DNA from: Sphingomonas sp. H160509
GTDB lineage: Bacteria > Pseudomonadota > Alphaproteobacteria > Sphingomonadales > Sphingomonadaceae
Reading direction: 5' to 3'
Length of the DNA: 64,000 bases
Assembly (NCBI RefSeq): GCF_024124765.2
Contig: NZ_JAMXSR020000002.1
Coordinates: forward strand, 3,368,001 to 3,432,000
Numbering within the stretch: the stretch's first letter is position 1; the number at the start of each line of letters is the position of its first letter. The notes below the pieces were generated by a model, which had not been told where the DNA came from, did not search any database, and saw nothing but the letters and a program-made list of their open reading frames with translations. Position numbers and translations under genes: made by a program. Below, piece by piece: positions 37,049 through 46,734 of the stretch.

Positions 37049-37610
37049 CAGTCATTTCCTGTAGGCGGATCGCTGAATACGGTTGCATGCGTGTCGAGCT
37101 GGTCATGGGGTACATAGAGTTTACCGATAACGCCGGACGTCATATTCGTTTGGCGTATTGGTAACTACGCAACGTCTTGTACGCGGATGTCCTACAAATG
37201 TTAGCGCAATATAACTAGTTATGGTTAACCAAACGTAAAATGATTGCGGTATCGTTTCGGGTATAAGAGGTATGCAGGTCAACCCGATGATAATGAACAA
37301 ATCTATGCCAGTTCGACCAATAGTTATTGCGCCTCGCGAGTGAAATATATTTTGATTCGGCGAATGATATTGCGGTGCAAGTAAAGGTATCGATCCGGTA
37401 CTCTTCTTCGACGCGACATATATGGCTGGTAGGCGAACATTTTTATCCGCCCGAGTAAACAGGTCGAGCCGGCCATGATGCACAGAGCAAGAGTTCGGCC
37501 CTTGGAGGTCGGAAAGCACTCGTTTTGAACCAAATAATTCTCGGACGATGGGCTGCTCCGGCTCTAATATGCCCTGGATCGGATGGGGGCATCCGGGAAC
37601 AGGGGTGGGT
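37049..37610. other. AT-rich gene-free region
   Basis: The 562 bases between the divergent EAL gene and the exported 259-aa gene are clearly richer in A and T than the rest (37150-37470 in particular). They hold a GTTATGGTTAACCAAACG stretch and many TATA-like hexamers. A 165-codon minus-strand frame (37121-37618) contains a hydrophobic segment but overlaps the next gene antisense and has no family character. I see no convincing gene; promoters for both flanking genes must lie here. Confidence 0.5.
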
Positions 37611-38390
37611 ATGATCATTTTGTGCCGGGCGACGCTGGTCGCGCTGATGCTTGCGGTTACGGCGATCGCGCCGGCGTATGCGCAGGAGAAGACTGGGCTG
37701 AAGCCTGGTTTCGTCCTTGCGCCCGGTACCGCGCGGATCGTGTTGATGCGGCCATCGATCCGGGTCGGTGCGCAGTCGACCGGCGGGATGTACGAGCCGA
37801 ACGCCGACTGGACAGATCAGGCGAAGGAGAACATCGCCACCGCGCTCGCCAAGGCGCAGACCGGTCTCGGCAACAGCGTCGTCGGGTATGTCGATCCGGT
37901 CGGTGCGGGTTCGGCGAAGGTCGCGGAGTATCAGGAACTGTTCGGCGCGGTCGCGTCGTCTGTGATCGAGTATCAGTTCTTCAAGGGCAATCGCCTGCCT
38001 ACCAAGAAGCGCAAGGACCAGTTCGAATGGGGGCTTGGCCCCGACGTCCGCACGCTGCCTGGGCTCGATAAAGCGGACTATGCGCTGTTCATCACGACGG
38101 AGGATCATTTCGGTTCGACCGGCCGGAAGGTGCTGCAGCTCTTTGCGGCGATGGCGCGCGTTCCTGTCACAGCGGGTGTTCATACGGGATACGCCGGACT
38201 CGTCGACCTGCGGACAGGCGAATTGGTCTGGTTGAACGCAGACAGGCAGATGGGCGGCGATGTCCGTGATGCCGAAGGCGCCGACAAGCGCGTGCGGCAA
38301 TTGCTGGAGGGCTTCCCGGGAAAGCCGGCCGAAGCTCCGGCGGCGGTGACTGCCGTTGCAGCCGCTCCTGCCATCGCCTCGGCACACTAG
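37611..38390 (+). CDS. Exported hypothetical protein, first gene of an M48 protease cluster
   Basis: Unrecognised family. A signal peptide (MIILCRATLVALMLAVTAIA, cleavage after AYA) precedes a 235-residue mature part. Blocks such as GTARIVLMRPSIRVGAQSTG, GGMYEPNADWTDQAKENIA and ADYALFITTEDHFGSTGRKV suggest an alpha/beta fold. GYAGLVDLRTGELVWLNAD reads like a substrate- or subunit-facing strand pair. The C-terminus is Ala/Pro-rich. The ATG at 37611 has AGGGG six bases upstream. It is followed directly by the M48 protease gene (one base between stop and start) and an exported 197-aa protein, so the three form one operon. Confidence 0.75.
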   Translation: MIILCRATLVALMLAVTAIAPAYAQEKTGLKPGFVLAPGTARIVLMRPSIRVGAQSTGGMYEPNADWTDQAKENIATALAKAQTGLGNSVVGYVDPVGAGSAKVAEYQELFGAVASSVIEYQFFKGNRLPTKKRKDQFEWGLGPDVRTLPGLDKADYALFITTEDHFGSTGRKVLQLFAAMARVPVTAGVHTGYAGLVDLRTGELVWLNADRQMGGDVRDAEGADKRVRQLLEGFPGKPAEAPAAVTAVAAAPAIASAH

Positions 38391-38391
38391 G

Positions 38392-39550
38392 ATGCGAACG
38401 CTGACAAGCGCATTACTGCTCGGTGCGGTGATGTCGACCGCCGCGCTTGCTACCGACAAGCGCCCCCCCGCTACCGACGTACACACAGGCCTATACGCCA
38501 ACGACGGTCGACGAACGTGGGGCTTGGATGGAGGCAGACGAAGACGAACGGCGCCTTCGGGAGTCCCGGTCGGTTATCAGGGATCCGGCCCTCAACGCGT
38601 ATGTTCGCAGCGTACTCTGCCGTACCGTTGGCGAGGACCGCTGCAAGTCGGTGCGGATTTACATCGACGAAATTCCGGCGTTCAACGCGACTATGAGTCC
38701 CAACGGGACGTTGACGATCTGGTCGGGGCTATTGCTTCGCGTTCGGAATGAAGCCGAACTCGGCTCTATCCTGGGCCATGAGTTTGGTCATTTCGAACTT
38801 CGGCATTCGCTGATGGATTTTAAGAACCGGCGGAGTGGCCGCGACCTGATGGCTTGGGCCTCCATCCTCGTTCGGAACAGCAGCAATATTCGCTACGACA
38901 CCATCGGCGGATTCTACGCATTCGACCGTGCGCAGGAACGCGAAGCCGACATGATGGGCTTCCAGTATCTTACGCGCTCGCGCTACCCATCGTCCGCTTC
39001 GGCGGATGTCTGGGATCATCTTATGGGCGAGGCCGATGCTACCGCGATCGGTCGCAAGGGCAGGGCACAGCAGAAATACGTTGCTGGTTTTTTTGCAACG
39101 CATCCAACCAGTCTCGCTCGCGCCACGTATCTGCGCGCCGCGTCGATCGAGGCGCATGACGTCAAGCCTCCTGTCGTCGACACGCATCAGGCGGCGATGG
39201 CGAAGTGGCTGCCGGTCTTCCTCAACGACCAGATCAAGCTCAACGATTTCGGCGGTAGCGAGTACCTGCTCGCCAATCTGGCGGACGGTACCGGCTGGAC
39301 GACGCCGCTGCTGTGCGCCCGCGGCGACCTGTACCGCGAGCGCGGCAATCCGCGCGATCTCGTCAGTGCCGCGCAATTCTACCAGGAGGCGATCGGCAAG
39401 GGCGACGCGCCGCCCGAGGCGTATCGCGGTCTGGGCCTGGCGCTGCTCCGCAGCCAGCAAGTCCCCGAAGGCCAGGCCGCGCTCGCGACGTATCTCCGCC
39501 TCAAGCCGGCCGCGACCGACGCCGCGCTCATCGCCACGCTGATCTCGTAA
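38392..39550 (+). CDS. Exported M48-family zinc metalloprotease (one frameshift)
   Basis: This is a periplasmic M48 peptidase related to BepA/LoiP-type envelope quality-control proteases. A signal peptide (MRTLTSALLLGAVMSTAALA) precedes the domain. The zinc site is LGHEFGHFELRH (HExxH) with the third ligand in AQEREADMMGFQYL. A C-terminal helical, TPR-like part (LVSAAQFYQEAIGKGDAPPE, AYRGLGLALLRSQQVPEGQ) follows. A C7 run at 38463-38469 has one surplus base, which separates the signal peptide from the rest; corrected length is 385. It starts one base after the upstream stop, so it is translationally coupled. Confidence 0.88.
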
Positions 39551-39561
39551 GGAGGACGACC

Positions 39562-40155
39562 ATGTCCAAGAAACTCGCCCTGCTCGCCGCGGTCGCAACG
39601 CTCGCGTGCGCAGCCCCCGTCGCGGCCGGCAACAAGCTCATCCCCGCCGGGCAGCGCATCGCCGTCGCCAAGTCGGCGATGACCGTCCAGCCGGGCACGG
39701 AATGGAACAAGCTCTCCGAACGCCCCGGTCGCAACGCCGAAACCTGGACGCAGGACGGCGACGAACTGAACGATCTCAGCTTCTATGGCGGCATCGAGTC
39801 CGGCAGGCCGCTGTTCCGCGAGGTCGACAAGAAGAACAAGCCGTTGCCGAAGGTCTCTGCAACGATGCTGATCACCGACATCCCGGTGCTGCTGGAGAAC
39901 AGCTACCGGATCGCGCGCGACGCGTCGTCGATGGCGATCGACACGATCGCGCCGATAGAGTTCGCCGGCAGCAAGGGCGTGCGCTTCACCTACACCTTCG
40001 CGAAGCAGAACGAGACGCTGCAACGTCGTGGCGAAGCACGCGGCGCGGTGATCGGGGGGAAGCTGTATCTGGTGACGTACGAGGCGCCGAGCTTGTATTA
40101 CTACGATCGTAGCGCGGCGGCTGCGCGCGTGGTGGCCGATAGCGTGCGGTTTTGA
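39562..40155 (+). CDS. Exported hypothetical protein, last gene of the M48 cluster
   Basis: No named domain. The 197-residue protein has a signal peptide (MSKKLALLAAVATLACAAPV) and a mature part with KSAMTVQPGTEWNKLSERPG, DELNDLSFYGGIESGRPLFR and KGVRFTYTFAKQNETLQRRG, ending YYYDRSAAAARVVADSVRF. The alternating hydrophobic strands suggest a small beta-barrel or lipid/protein-binding fold in the periplasm. GGAGG lies seven bases before the ATG. It is 11 bases downstream of the M48 protease gene, so an accessory role to it is likely but unproven. Confidence 0.75.
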   Translation: MSKKLALLAAVATLACAAPVAAGNKLIPAGQRIAVAKSAMTVQPGTEWNKLSERPGRNAETWTQDGDELNDLSFYGGIESGRPLFREVDKKNKPLPKVSATMLITDIPVLLENSYRIARDASSMAIDTIAPIEFAGSKGVRFTYTFAKQNETLQRRGEARGAVIGGKLYLVTYEAPSLYYYDRSAAAARVVADSVRF

Positions 40156-40223
40156 GGCTCGCGATCGGTTGGCAGTTATTTCGACCGGACATAGGCACGG
40201 TCTTGGGCGATCACTACGCCTGC

Positions 40224-40282
40224 CTTGTTCTCCCGCGAAGGCAGGAGCCCAGTCTGGATCCCCGCCTTCGCGGGGAAACAAG
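40224..40282. repeat. Paired palindrome element, family B
   Basis: TTGTTCTCCCGCGAAGGCAG, GAGCCCAGTCTGGATC, CCGCCTTCGCGGGGAAACAA. It lies between the convergent M48 cluster and nusG. Confidence 0.85.
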
Positions 40283-40315
40283 CCTTATGTGTCGACACGA
40301 ACTAAACGGTAACGC

Positions 40316-40404
40316 GACGCGGGAGTGAATCCCGCGTCGTCGGCCGGGCCGTTGGCCCGCCGGCCGGGCTGGCGTCGTCTCGGGATTAGCGAGTGCTGAT
40401 CCCG
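40316..40404 (-). ncRNA. Structured 3' element, copy C (after nusG)
   Basis: On the minus strand after the nusG stop: CGGGATCAGC/GCTAATCCCG hairpin, GAGACGACG, CCCGGCCGGC, GGGCCAACGGCCC hairpin, GGCCGACGA, and GACGCGGGATTCACTCCCGC with the closing GTC. It matches copies after rplL, rplA and fusA. No T-rich terminator follows. Confidence 0.62.
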
Positions 40405-40416
40405 TGCGACTTGGCC

Positions 40417-40953
40417 TTACTTGCTGCGCTCGACCTGCTCGAATTCGAGCTCGACCGGCGTCGCACGCCCGAAGATCGACACCGAAACCTTGACGCGGCT
40501 GCGGTCGAAGTCGAGTTCTTCGACGAGGCCGTTGAAGGTTGCGAACGGGCCGTCAAGGACCTTGACCTGGTCGCCGATCTCGTAGTCGACCTTAACCTTC
40601 TGCTTGGGCGCAGCAGCGGCTTCTTCCTTGCTGTTCAGCATCCGCGTGGCTTCCGCCTCGCTGATCGCCTGTGGCTTGCCCATGCTGCCGAGGAAACCGG
40701 TGACCTTCGGCGTGTTCTTCACCAAGTGATACACGTCGTCGTTCATGTCCAGCTTGGCGAGCACGTAGCCCGGCATGAACTTGCGCTCGACCGCGATCTT
40801 CTTGCCGCGACGGGCTTCGGTGGTGGTTTCGGTCGGGACTTCGATCTGCTCGACGAGCTGTTCGAGACCCATCCGGGTCGCCTCGGCCATGATCGAGTCG
40901 CGGACCTTGCCCTCGAAGCCCGAATAGGCGTGAATGATGTACCAGCGCGCCAT
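40417..40953 (-). CDS. nusG: Transcription termination/antitermination protein NusG
   Basis: NusG binds RNA polymerase and couples transcription to translation or Rho. The 178-residue protein begins MARWYIIHAYSGFEGKVRDS, the NGN domain. The C-terminal KOW domain has GDQVKVLDGPFATFNGLVEE. The typical KFMPGYVLAKLDMND block is present. It follows secE by 13 bases. rplK normally comes next, but here the M48 cluster interrupts, and rplK lies 5 kb further along. Confidence 0.98.
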   Translation of the reverse strand: MARWYIIHAYSGFEGKVRDSIMAEATRMGLEQLVEQIEVPTETTTEARRGKKIAVERKFMPGYVLAKLDMNDDVYHLVKNTPKVTGFLGSMGKPQAISEAEATRMLNSKEEAAAAPKQKVKVDYEIGDQVKVLDGPFATFNGLVEELDFDRSRVKVSVSIFGRATPVELEFEQVERSK

Positions 40954-40966
40954 GACGGAACCTTGC

Positions 40967-41165
40967 TTACTGAGCGAGTTTGAGGAGGGCGGAGACGATC
41001 GCTTGCAGGATCGAGTCGACGCCCAGGAAGAACAGCGCGAGGATCGTCGTCATGATCACCACCATCACGCCGGTCATGACCGTCTCGCGACGCGTCGGCC
41101 ACGTGACCTTCGCGGTCTCGTTGCGGACCTGCTGGATGAATTCGAGGGGGGGACGTCTTCGCCAC
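40967..41165 (-). CDS. secE: Preprotein translocase subunit SecE (one frameshift)
   Basis: SecE is the small essential subunit of the SecYEG channel. Corrected, it is 65 residues: a short cytoplasmic part with EFIQQVRNETAKVTWPTRRE (the conserved amphipathic helix) and one membrane span (TGVMVVIMTTILALFFLGVD). The GTG start at 41165 opens MAKTSPLEF. A seven-base G run (plus 41146-41152) has one surplus base and breaks the frame right after MAKTSP. Only a weak AAGAAC lies upstream. It precedes nusG as in most bacteria and follows tRNA-Trp at a distance. Confidence 0.92.
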
Positions 41166-41276
41166 GATGTTCTTCGAACCCGCTGATTGAGAAACTGAGA
41201 TGCGAGGCATAGACCCACTAGCCGCTCCCTGTGAAGGGCCGCGGCGGCAGGTCCGTCCTCGCTGTCGGAAGCGCGG

Positions 41277-41305
41277 CAGATAGCTGCCGTCACAGGTGAA
41301 AGCAA
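41277..41305 (-). promoter_or_regulatory. Candidate promoter of secE-nusG
   Basis: On the minus strand TTGCTT (41305-41300), 17 bases, TATCTG (41282-41277). It lies about 110 bases before the secE GTG and after the intrinsic terminator at 41512, so some promoter is needed here. Confidence 0.4.
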
Positions 41306-41511
41306 GTGCGCGGCAGGGAGGGGGGCGGGCGTCGTATCGAAAGCGACACGGCGGTGGCCGGGAGAAGTGGCGGGGGAGAGCGCTTGGGTCGCTCCTATCC
41401 CCCGCACGATCGTCTTGCCGGTGCCGGTTTGACCGGCGGCTCCGCTCCCACGGTTTCTATTTATCGTTCGGCTTCGACGACGGCACGGACGGTGTACGCG
41501 CGATCGAGACC

Positions 41512-41538
41512 AAAAAAAAGGCCGGTACAAGACCGGCC
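41512..41538 (-). terminator. Intrinsic terminator with eight-T tail
   Basis: On the minus strand GGCCGGT pairs with ACCGGCC around CTTGT, followed by eight T (plus A8 at 41512-41519). It ends transcripts coming from the tRNA-Trp side, before secE. Confidence 0.88.
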
Positions 41539-41588
41539 GTGAAAGTTTTTAGGAGAGGATGCCTGAAAGGCCTGATCGTTGTGCATCG
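41512..41588 (-). ncRNA. Candidate small RNA between tRNA-Trp and secE
   Basis: A TATGAT -10-like hexamer (minus, 41600-41595) sits in an AT-rich pocket. About 77 bases further a perfect intrinsic terminator ends the unit (41512-41538). The intervening RNA would carry GCATCCTCTCCTAAAAAC, an unpaired pyrimidine-rich stretch that could pair with ribosome-binding sites. No convincing -35 exists; instead a dyad (41605-41635) occupies that position. It could also be merely the trailer of the tRNA-Trp transcript. Confidence 0.35.
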
Positions 41589-41604
41589 CAGCACATCATA
41601 GATC

Positions 41605-41635
41605 AATTGCGAAAAATGCATCATGAAATGCAATT
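41605..41635. promoter_or_regulatory. AT-rich dyad, possible operator
   Basis: AATTGC (41605-41610) and GCAATT (41630-41635) are inverted around an AT-rich core that holds two more ATGCA-type half sites. It sits just upstream of the -10-like TATGAT on the minus strand. The regulator is unknown. Confidence 0.35.
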
Positions 41636-41661
41636 TCTGCAATCGTAATGGACGCGCTAAA

Positions 41662-41689
41662 GCGGCGAGTGAAATCGCCGCGCTTTTTT
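41662..41689 (+). terminator. Hairpin with six-T tail, possibly bidirectional
   Basis: GCGGCGA pairs with TCGCCGC around GTGAAA, followed by GC and six T on the plus strand. On the minus strand only three T follow, so it could also weakly end tRNA-Trp transcription. Confidence 0.7.
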
Positions 41690-41708
41690 GCCAAGGATTT
41701 AAAGGGGG

Positions 41709-41785
41709 TGGCAGGAGTGCTCGGATTCGAACCGAGGGCCTTCGGTTTTGGAGACCGACGCTCTAACCAACTGAGCTACACTCCT
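41709..41785 (-). tRNA. tRNA-Trp (anticodon CCA)
   Basis: On the minus strand AGGAGTG forms the acceptor stem with CACTCCT. The D-arm is AGCTCAGTTGG, the anticodon loop CTCCAAA reads CCA, and the T-arm has GGTTCGAATCC. The 3' CCA is encoded (41709-41711). tRNA-Trp upstream of secE-nusG is the common bacterial arrangement. Confidence 0.97.
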
Positions 41786-41798
41786 ACACGGACGCGCC

Positions 41799-41827
41799 CC
41801 CTTACCCAGCGTTTTCGCGAAGGGCAA
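41799..41827 (-). promoter_or_regulatory. Candidate promoter of tRNA-Trp
   Basis: On the minus strand TTGCCC (41827-41822), 17 bases, TAAGGG (41804-41799), placing the start only a few bases before the tRNA. The -10 is weak. Confidence 0.3.
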
Positions 41828-41952
41828 GCGTCTCGCGTGCAATTCGTCCTGCAAGCGTCCACCAACTATCGTCGTAAGGATGATGCGTTGCGCGATGTAT
41901 GATTTGCCCGTTAACCTTAAAGCCGTCTCGTTGGATGTGGGAAACGTATACT

Positions 41953-42966
41953 ATGAAGGCGGGATTGATGATGCTGGCGCTGCCGGTCGCGGCGTTGCTC
42001 ATGGGGGCGGGGCCAGTTCCGCAGGTGCCGGACCTGGGGCCGCAGCTCGAACGCTTCACCTATCCGTGGCCGGTGCAGACGATGGAAGTCGATATCGTCG
42101 GCAGCCCTGCGCAGATGGCGTTCATGGACATCGCGCCACAGCGTCCCAATGGCCGCACGGTCGTCCTGCTCCACGGCAAGAACTTTTGTGGCGCGACCTG
42201 GGGCAGCACGGCGCGGGCGCTGAGCGAGGTCGGCTACCGGGTGATCGTTCCCGACCAGATCGGCTTCTGCAAATCGTCCAAGCCGCGCGCGGCACAGTAT
42301 AGCTTCGAGATGCTCGCGACGTTCACCAAGCGGCTGCTCGAATCGCGCGGCATCACGCGGGCCACGTTCGTCGGTCATTCGATGGGCGGGATGCTCGCGA
42401 TGCGGTACGCCATTCTTTATCCGGCGTCGGTCGAGAAGCTGGTGCTCGTCAATCCGCTCGGCCTGAAGGATCGCGGCGAGGAGGGCGTGCCCTATACCGA
42501 CGTCGACACGCTGTGGGCGAACGAGAGGAAGACGAGCTACGCGTCGATCAAGGCATATCAGCTCGAGAACTATTATCACGGCGTGTGGAAGCCATCCTAT
42601 GATCGTTGGGTCTGGATGCAGGCGGGCATGTACCAGGGGGCAGGGCGCGACACCGTGGCGCTCGCGCAGGCCAAGACCAGCGAGATGATCAAGACGCAAT
42701 CGGTCGCGCACGAGCTGTACCGGATCACGCCGTCGACGACGCTGATCGTCGGTACGCTCGACAAGACTGCGTTCGGCCGTGCGCAGGCACCGGCGAACTT
42801 GCGCAAGTTCCTCGAGCCGGTGCCGATGGTCGCGCCGCGGGCGGTGAAGCAGATGCCGAATGCGAACCTGGTGATGCTCGAGGGGCTGGGTCACTCGCCG
42901 CAGGTCGAGGATCCTGCGCGATTCGAGAAGACGCTGCTGGCGGTGCTCGGGACGCGTCCGCGGTAG
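41953..42966 (+). CDS. Exported alpha/beta hydrolase
   Basis: This is an alpha/beta-hydrolase-fold enzyme of 337 residues with a signal peptide (MKAGLMMLALPVAALLMGAG). The oxyanion region is VVLLHGKNFCGATWG. The nucleophile elbow is FVGHSMGGMLA (Ser in GHSMG), and the catalytic histidine lies in EGLGHSPQVEDP near the C-terminus. VIVPDQIGFCKSSKP is the usual strand-4 loop. The ATG at 41953 puts the signal peptide at the N-terminus; GGGAA lies upstream at long spacing. The substrate is not evident. It takes the place, upstream of rpsL, that rpoC has in many genomes. Confidence 0.9.
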   Translation: MKAGLMMLALPVAALLMGAGPVPQVPDLGPQLERFTYPWPVQTMEVDIVGSPAQMAFMDIAPQRPNGRTVVLLHGKNFCGATWGSTARALSEVGYRVIVPDQIGFCKSSKPRAAQYSFEMLATFTKRLLESRGITRATFVGHSMGGMLAMRYAILYPASVEKLVLVNPLGLKDRGEEGVPYTDVDTLWANERKTSYASIKAYQLENYYHGVWKPSYDRWVWMQAGMYQGAGRDTVALAQAKTSEMIKTQSVAHELYRITPSTTLIVGTLDKTAFGRAQAPANLRKFLEPVPMVAPRAVKQMPNANLVMLEGLGHSPQVEDPARFEKTLLAVLGTRPR

Positions 42967-42979
42967 CCGGAACCTCTTG

Positions 42980-43105
42980 ATCCTCCCCCGCCAGGGGGAG
43001 GTGGCTGGCCCTTGCCAGACGGAAGGGGGAGGGGGCGACAACGCAGGTTTCGTGTTCCTCCCCCTCCGTCACCTGCGGTGCCACCTCCCCCTGGCGGGGG
43101 AGGAT
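42980..43105. repeat. Paired inverted palindromes, family C
   Basis: GATCCTCCCCCGCCAGGGGG, GGTGGCTGGCCCTTGCCAG, mirrored by CACCTGCGGTGCCACCTCC and CTGGCGGGGGAGGAT. It fills part of the 415-base gap before rpsL; the rest holds the str promoter and leader. Confidence 0.85.
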
Positions 43106-43192
43106 GAGAGAGGTGTCGTCGTCGGACTCGCGTGAGCCATTGTCTCCGCGCGCGAAGCCAATCCTTCGCCAACCCAAACCGATTCCAACCCG

Positions 43193-43221
43193 TTGACCGC
43201 AACCGACTCCTGACCTATAGG
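43193..43221 (+). promoter_or_regulatory. Promoter of the str operon (rpsL-rpsG-fusA-tuf)
   Basis: TTGACC (43193-43198), exactly 17 bases, TATAGG (43216-43221). A start near 43228 leaves a leader of about 154 bases with a TTCGGGAG...TCCCGCCGG hairpin before rpsL. This is the best sigma70-like promoter in the window. Confidence 0.7.
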
Positions 43222-43381
43222 CGCGGCCTGTTCTTCGGGAGTGTTTCCCGCCGGGCATGCTTGAACATTGCTGGATGCATTCCAGGACCTGAGGGGCGCT
43301 CCCGCGTTCCTATGGTCCTTTTTGTATTCTCAGGCGCCTCATGGCTCCAGCAAAGTAACCACTTGAAAGGTGAAGGCTTCA

Positions 43382-43753
43382 ATGCCGACGATCAACCAGC
43401 TGGTCCGCAAGGGCCGCGATCCGCAGAAGGCCAAGTCGAAGGTCCCTGCGATGGAAGCAAATCCGCAGAAGCGTGGCGTTTGCACGCGCGTCTACACGAC
43501 GACCCCGAAGAAGCCGAACTCGGCTCTGCGCAAGGTGGCCAAGGTTCGCCTGACCAACCAGCGCGAAGTCATCAGCTACATCCCGGGCGAGGGCCACAAT
43601 CTTCAGGAGCATTCGGTTGTCCTGATCCGTGGCGGTCGTGTCCGCGATCTTCCCGGTGTTCGCTATCACGTCCTGCGCGGCGTGCTCGATACACAGGGTG
43701 TGAAGGACCGGCGTCAGTCGCGTTCCAAGTACGGCGCCAAGCGTCCGAAGTAA
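43382..43753 (+). CDS. rpsL: 30S ribosomal protein S12
   Basis: S12 governs decoding accuracy at the A-site. The 123-residue protein begins MPTINQLVRKGRDPQKAKSK. The streptomycin-relevant TTPKKPNSALRK and the PGVRYH loop have wild-type residues (Lys at the 42/43 position), so no classical resistance change is seen. AAAGGTGAAGG precedes the ATG. It is the first gene of the str operon, 50 bases before rpsG. Confidence 0.99.
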   Translation: MPTINQLVRKGRDPQKAKSKVPAMEANPQKRGVCTRVYTTTPKKPNSALRKVAKVRLTNQREVISYIPGEGHNLQEHSVVLIRGGRVRDLPGVRYHVLRGVLDTQGVKDRRQSRSKYGAKRPK

Positions 43754-43803
43754 GCCGGGCAGTTATCTGACCCATCAAGGCTGAAGTTTAGAAGGAATAC
43801 AAA

Positions 43804-44274
43804 ATGGCACGTCGTCGTCGTCCCGAAAAGCGGGTCATCCTGCCTGATCCCAAGTTCGGGGATGAGGTTCTGTCGAAGTTCATGAACAGCGTCATGCTGG
43901 ACGGCAAGAAGTCCGTCGCAGAGCTGATCGTGTACGGTGCATTCGAAACCGTCGAGAGCCGCGCCAAGCGCGATCCGATCGGCGTTTTCCACGATGCGCT
44001 GAACAACGTGAAGCCGGGTATCGAAGTCCGTTCGCGCCGCGTCGGTGGTGCAACGTACCAGGTGCCGGTCGAGGTTCGTCCCGAGCGTGCACAGGCGCTG
44101 GCGATTCGCTGGCTGATCGGTGCGGCGCGTTCGCGCAGCGAGAACACGATGGCCGCTCGGCTGTCGGGTGAGCTGATGGATGCCGCCAACAACCGTGGCA
44201 ACGCGGTCAAGAAGCGTGAAGATACGCACCGGATGGCGGAAGCCAACCGTGCATTCTCGCACTACCGCTGGTAA
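43804..44274 (+). CDS. rpsG: 30S ribosomal protein S7
   Basis: S7 organises the head of the small subunit and contacts E-site tRNA. The 156-residue protein starts MARRRRPEKRVILPDPKFGD and ends MAEANRAFSHYRW, all family-typical. GAAGGAA lies before the ATG. The last codons and the stop are followed by a duplicated copy of themselves (44289-44308), which does not alter the protein. Confidence 0.99.
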   Translation: MARRRRPEKRVILPDPKFGDEVLSKFMNSVMLDGKKSVAELIVYGAFETVESRAKRDPIGVFHDALNNVKPGIEVRSRRVGGATYQVPVEVRPERAQALAIRWLIGAARSRSENTMAARLSGELMDAANNRGNAVKKREDTHRMAEANRAFSHYRW

Positions 44275-44308
44275 CAGCGGGCTTCCTGCCGCTGGTAACA
44301 GCGGGCTT
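44265..44308 (+). repeat. 20-bp direct duplication of the rpsG 3' end
   Basis: CCGCTGGTAACAGCGGGCTT occurs at 44265-44284, including the rpsG stop codon, and again exactly at 44289-44308. Each copy is itself a small hairpin (CCGCTG-GTAA-CAGCGG). Confidence 0.9.
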
Positions 44309-44374
44309 TGAAGCCTAGCATTGCTATCCGTGTGACGGGCGGTCTTTCGCCTGTCACGCAAACACCTATATATT

Positions 44375-44399
44375 GGGGAGCCGGCACGTTCGGCTCCCC
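44375..44399 (+). promoter_or_regulatory. Hairpin in the fusA leader
   Basis: GGGGAGCCG pairs with CGGCTCCCC around GCACGTT, 22 bases before the fusA ATG. No T-run follows, so it is not an ordinary terminator. A TATATA hexamer just upstream (44367-44372) could be a -10, but its -35 (TTTCGC) is poor. Confidence 0.5.
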
Positions 44400-44421
44400 A
44401 TATCCTTAAGGAAGCACGATC

Positions 44422-46521
<2,100 letters not shown>

Positions 46522-46533
46522 GCCATAGGCGCA

Positions 46534-46626
46534 CGGAGCCAGGGCAACCTGGCTCCGAGACGCCGAAAGGCCGGCCGGCTTCGGTCAACGACCGAAGTCC
46601 GACGACGCGGAATTCACTTCCGCGTC
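46534..46626 (+). ncRNA. Structured 3' element, copy D (after fusA)
   Basis: In order after the fusA stop: CGGAGCCAGG/CCTGGCTCCG hairpin with GCAA loop, GAGACGCCG, GGCCGGCCGGC, TTCGGTC/GACCGAA hairpin with AAC loop, GTCCGACGA, and GACGCGGA/TTCCGCGTC stem with loop ATTCAC. It has the same layout as the copies after rplL, rplA and nusG, and lies in the 213-base fusA-tuf gap. Confidence 0.65.
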
Positions 46627-46734
46627 GGCCTCTCCCAAGCAGGGGCTGGCGCAACGCTTTAACAGCCGCTATTGGGCCGCGTTCGCGCGGTTCCCGGGGG
46701 TGGCACCGGAATACGAATCAGAAGGTAGGAAATA

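Noticed and set aside
37121..37618. A 165-codon minus-strand frame in the AT-rich island
   Set aside because: It overlaps the start of the exported gene antisense and has no ribosome-binding site. The hydrophobic stretch alone is weak evidence.
9983..40282. Family B repeats considered as CRISPR units
   Set aside because: Copies are kilobases apart, palindromic and not regularly spaced, and no cas genes are present.
41457..41642. A 61-codon minus-strand frame near the tRNA-Trp gene
   Set aside because: It spans the eight-T terminator, so it would be cut off in transcription.
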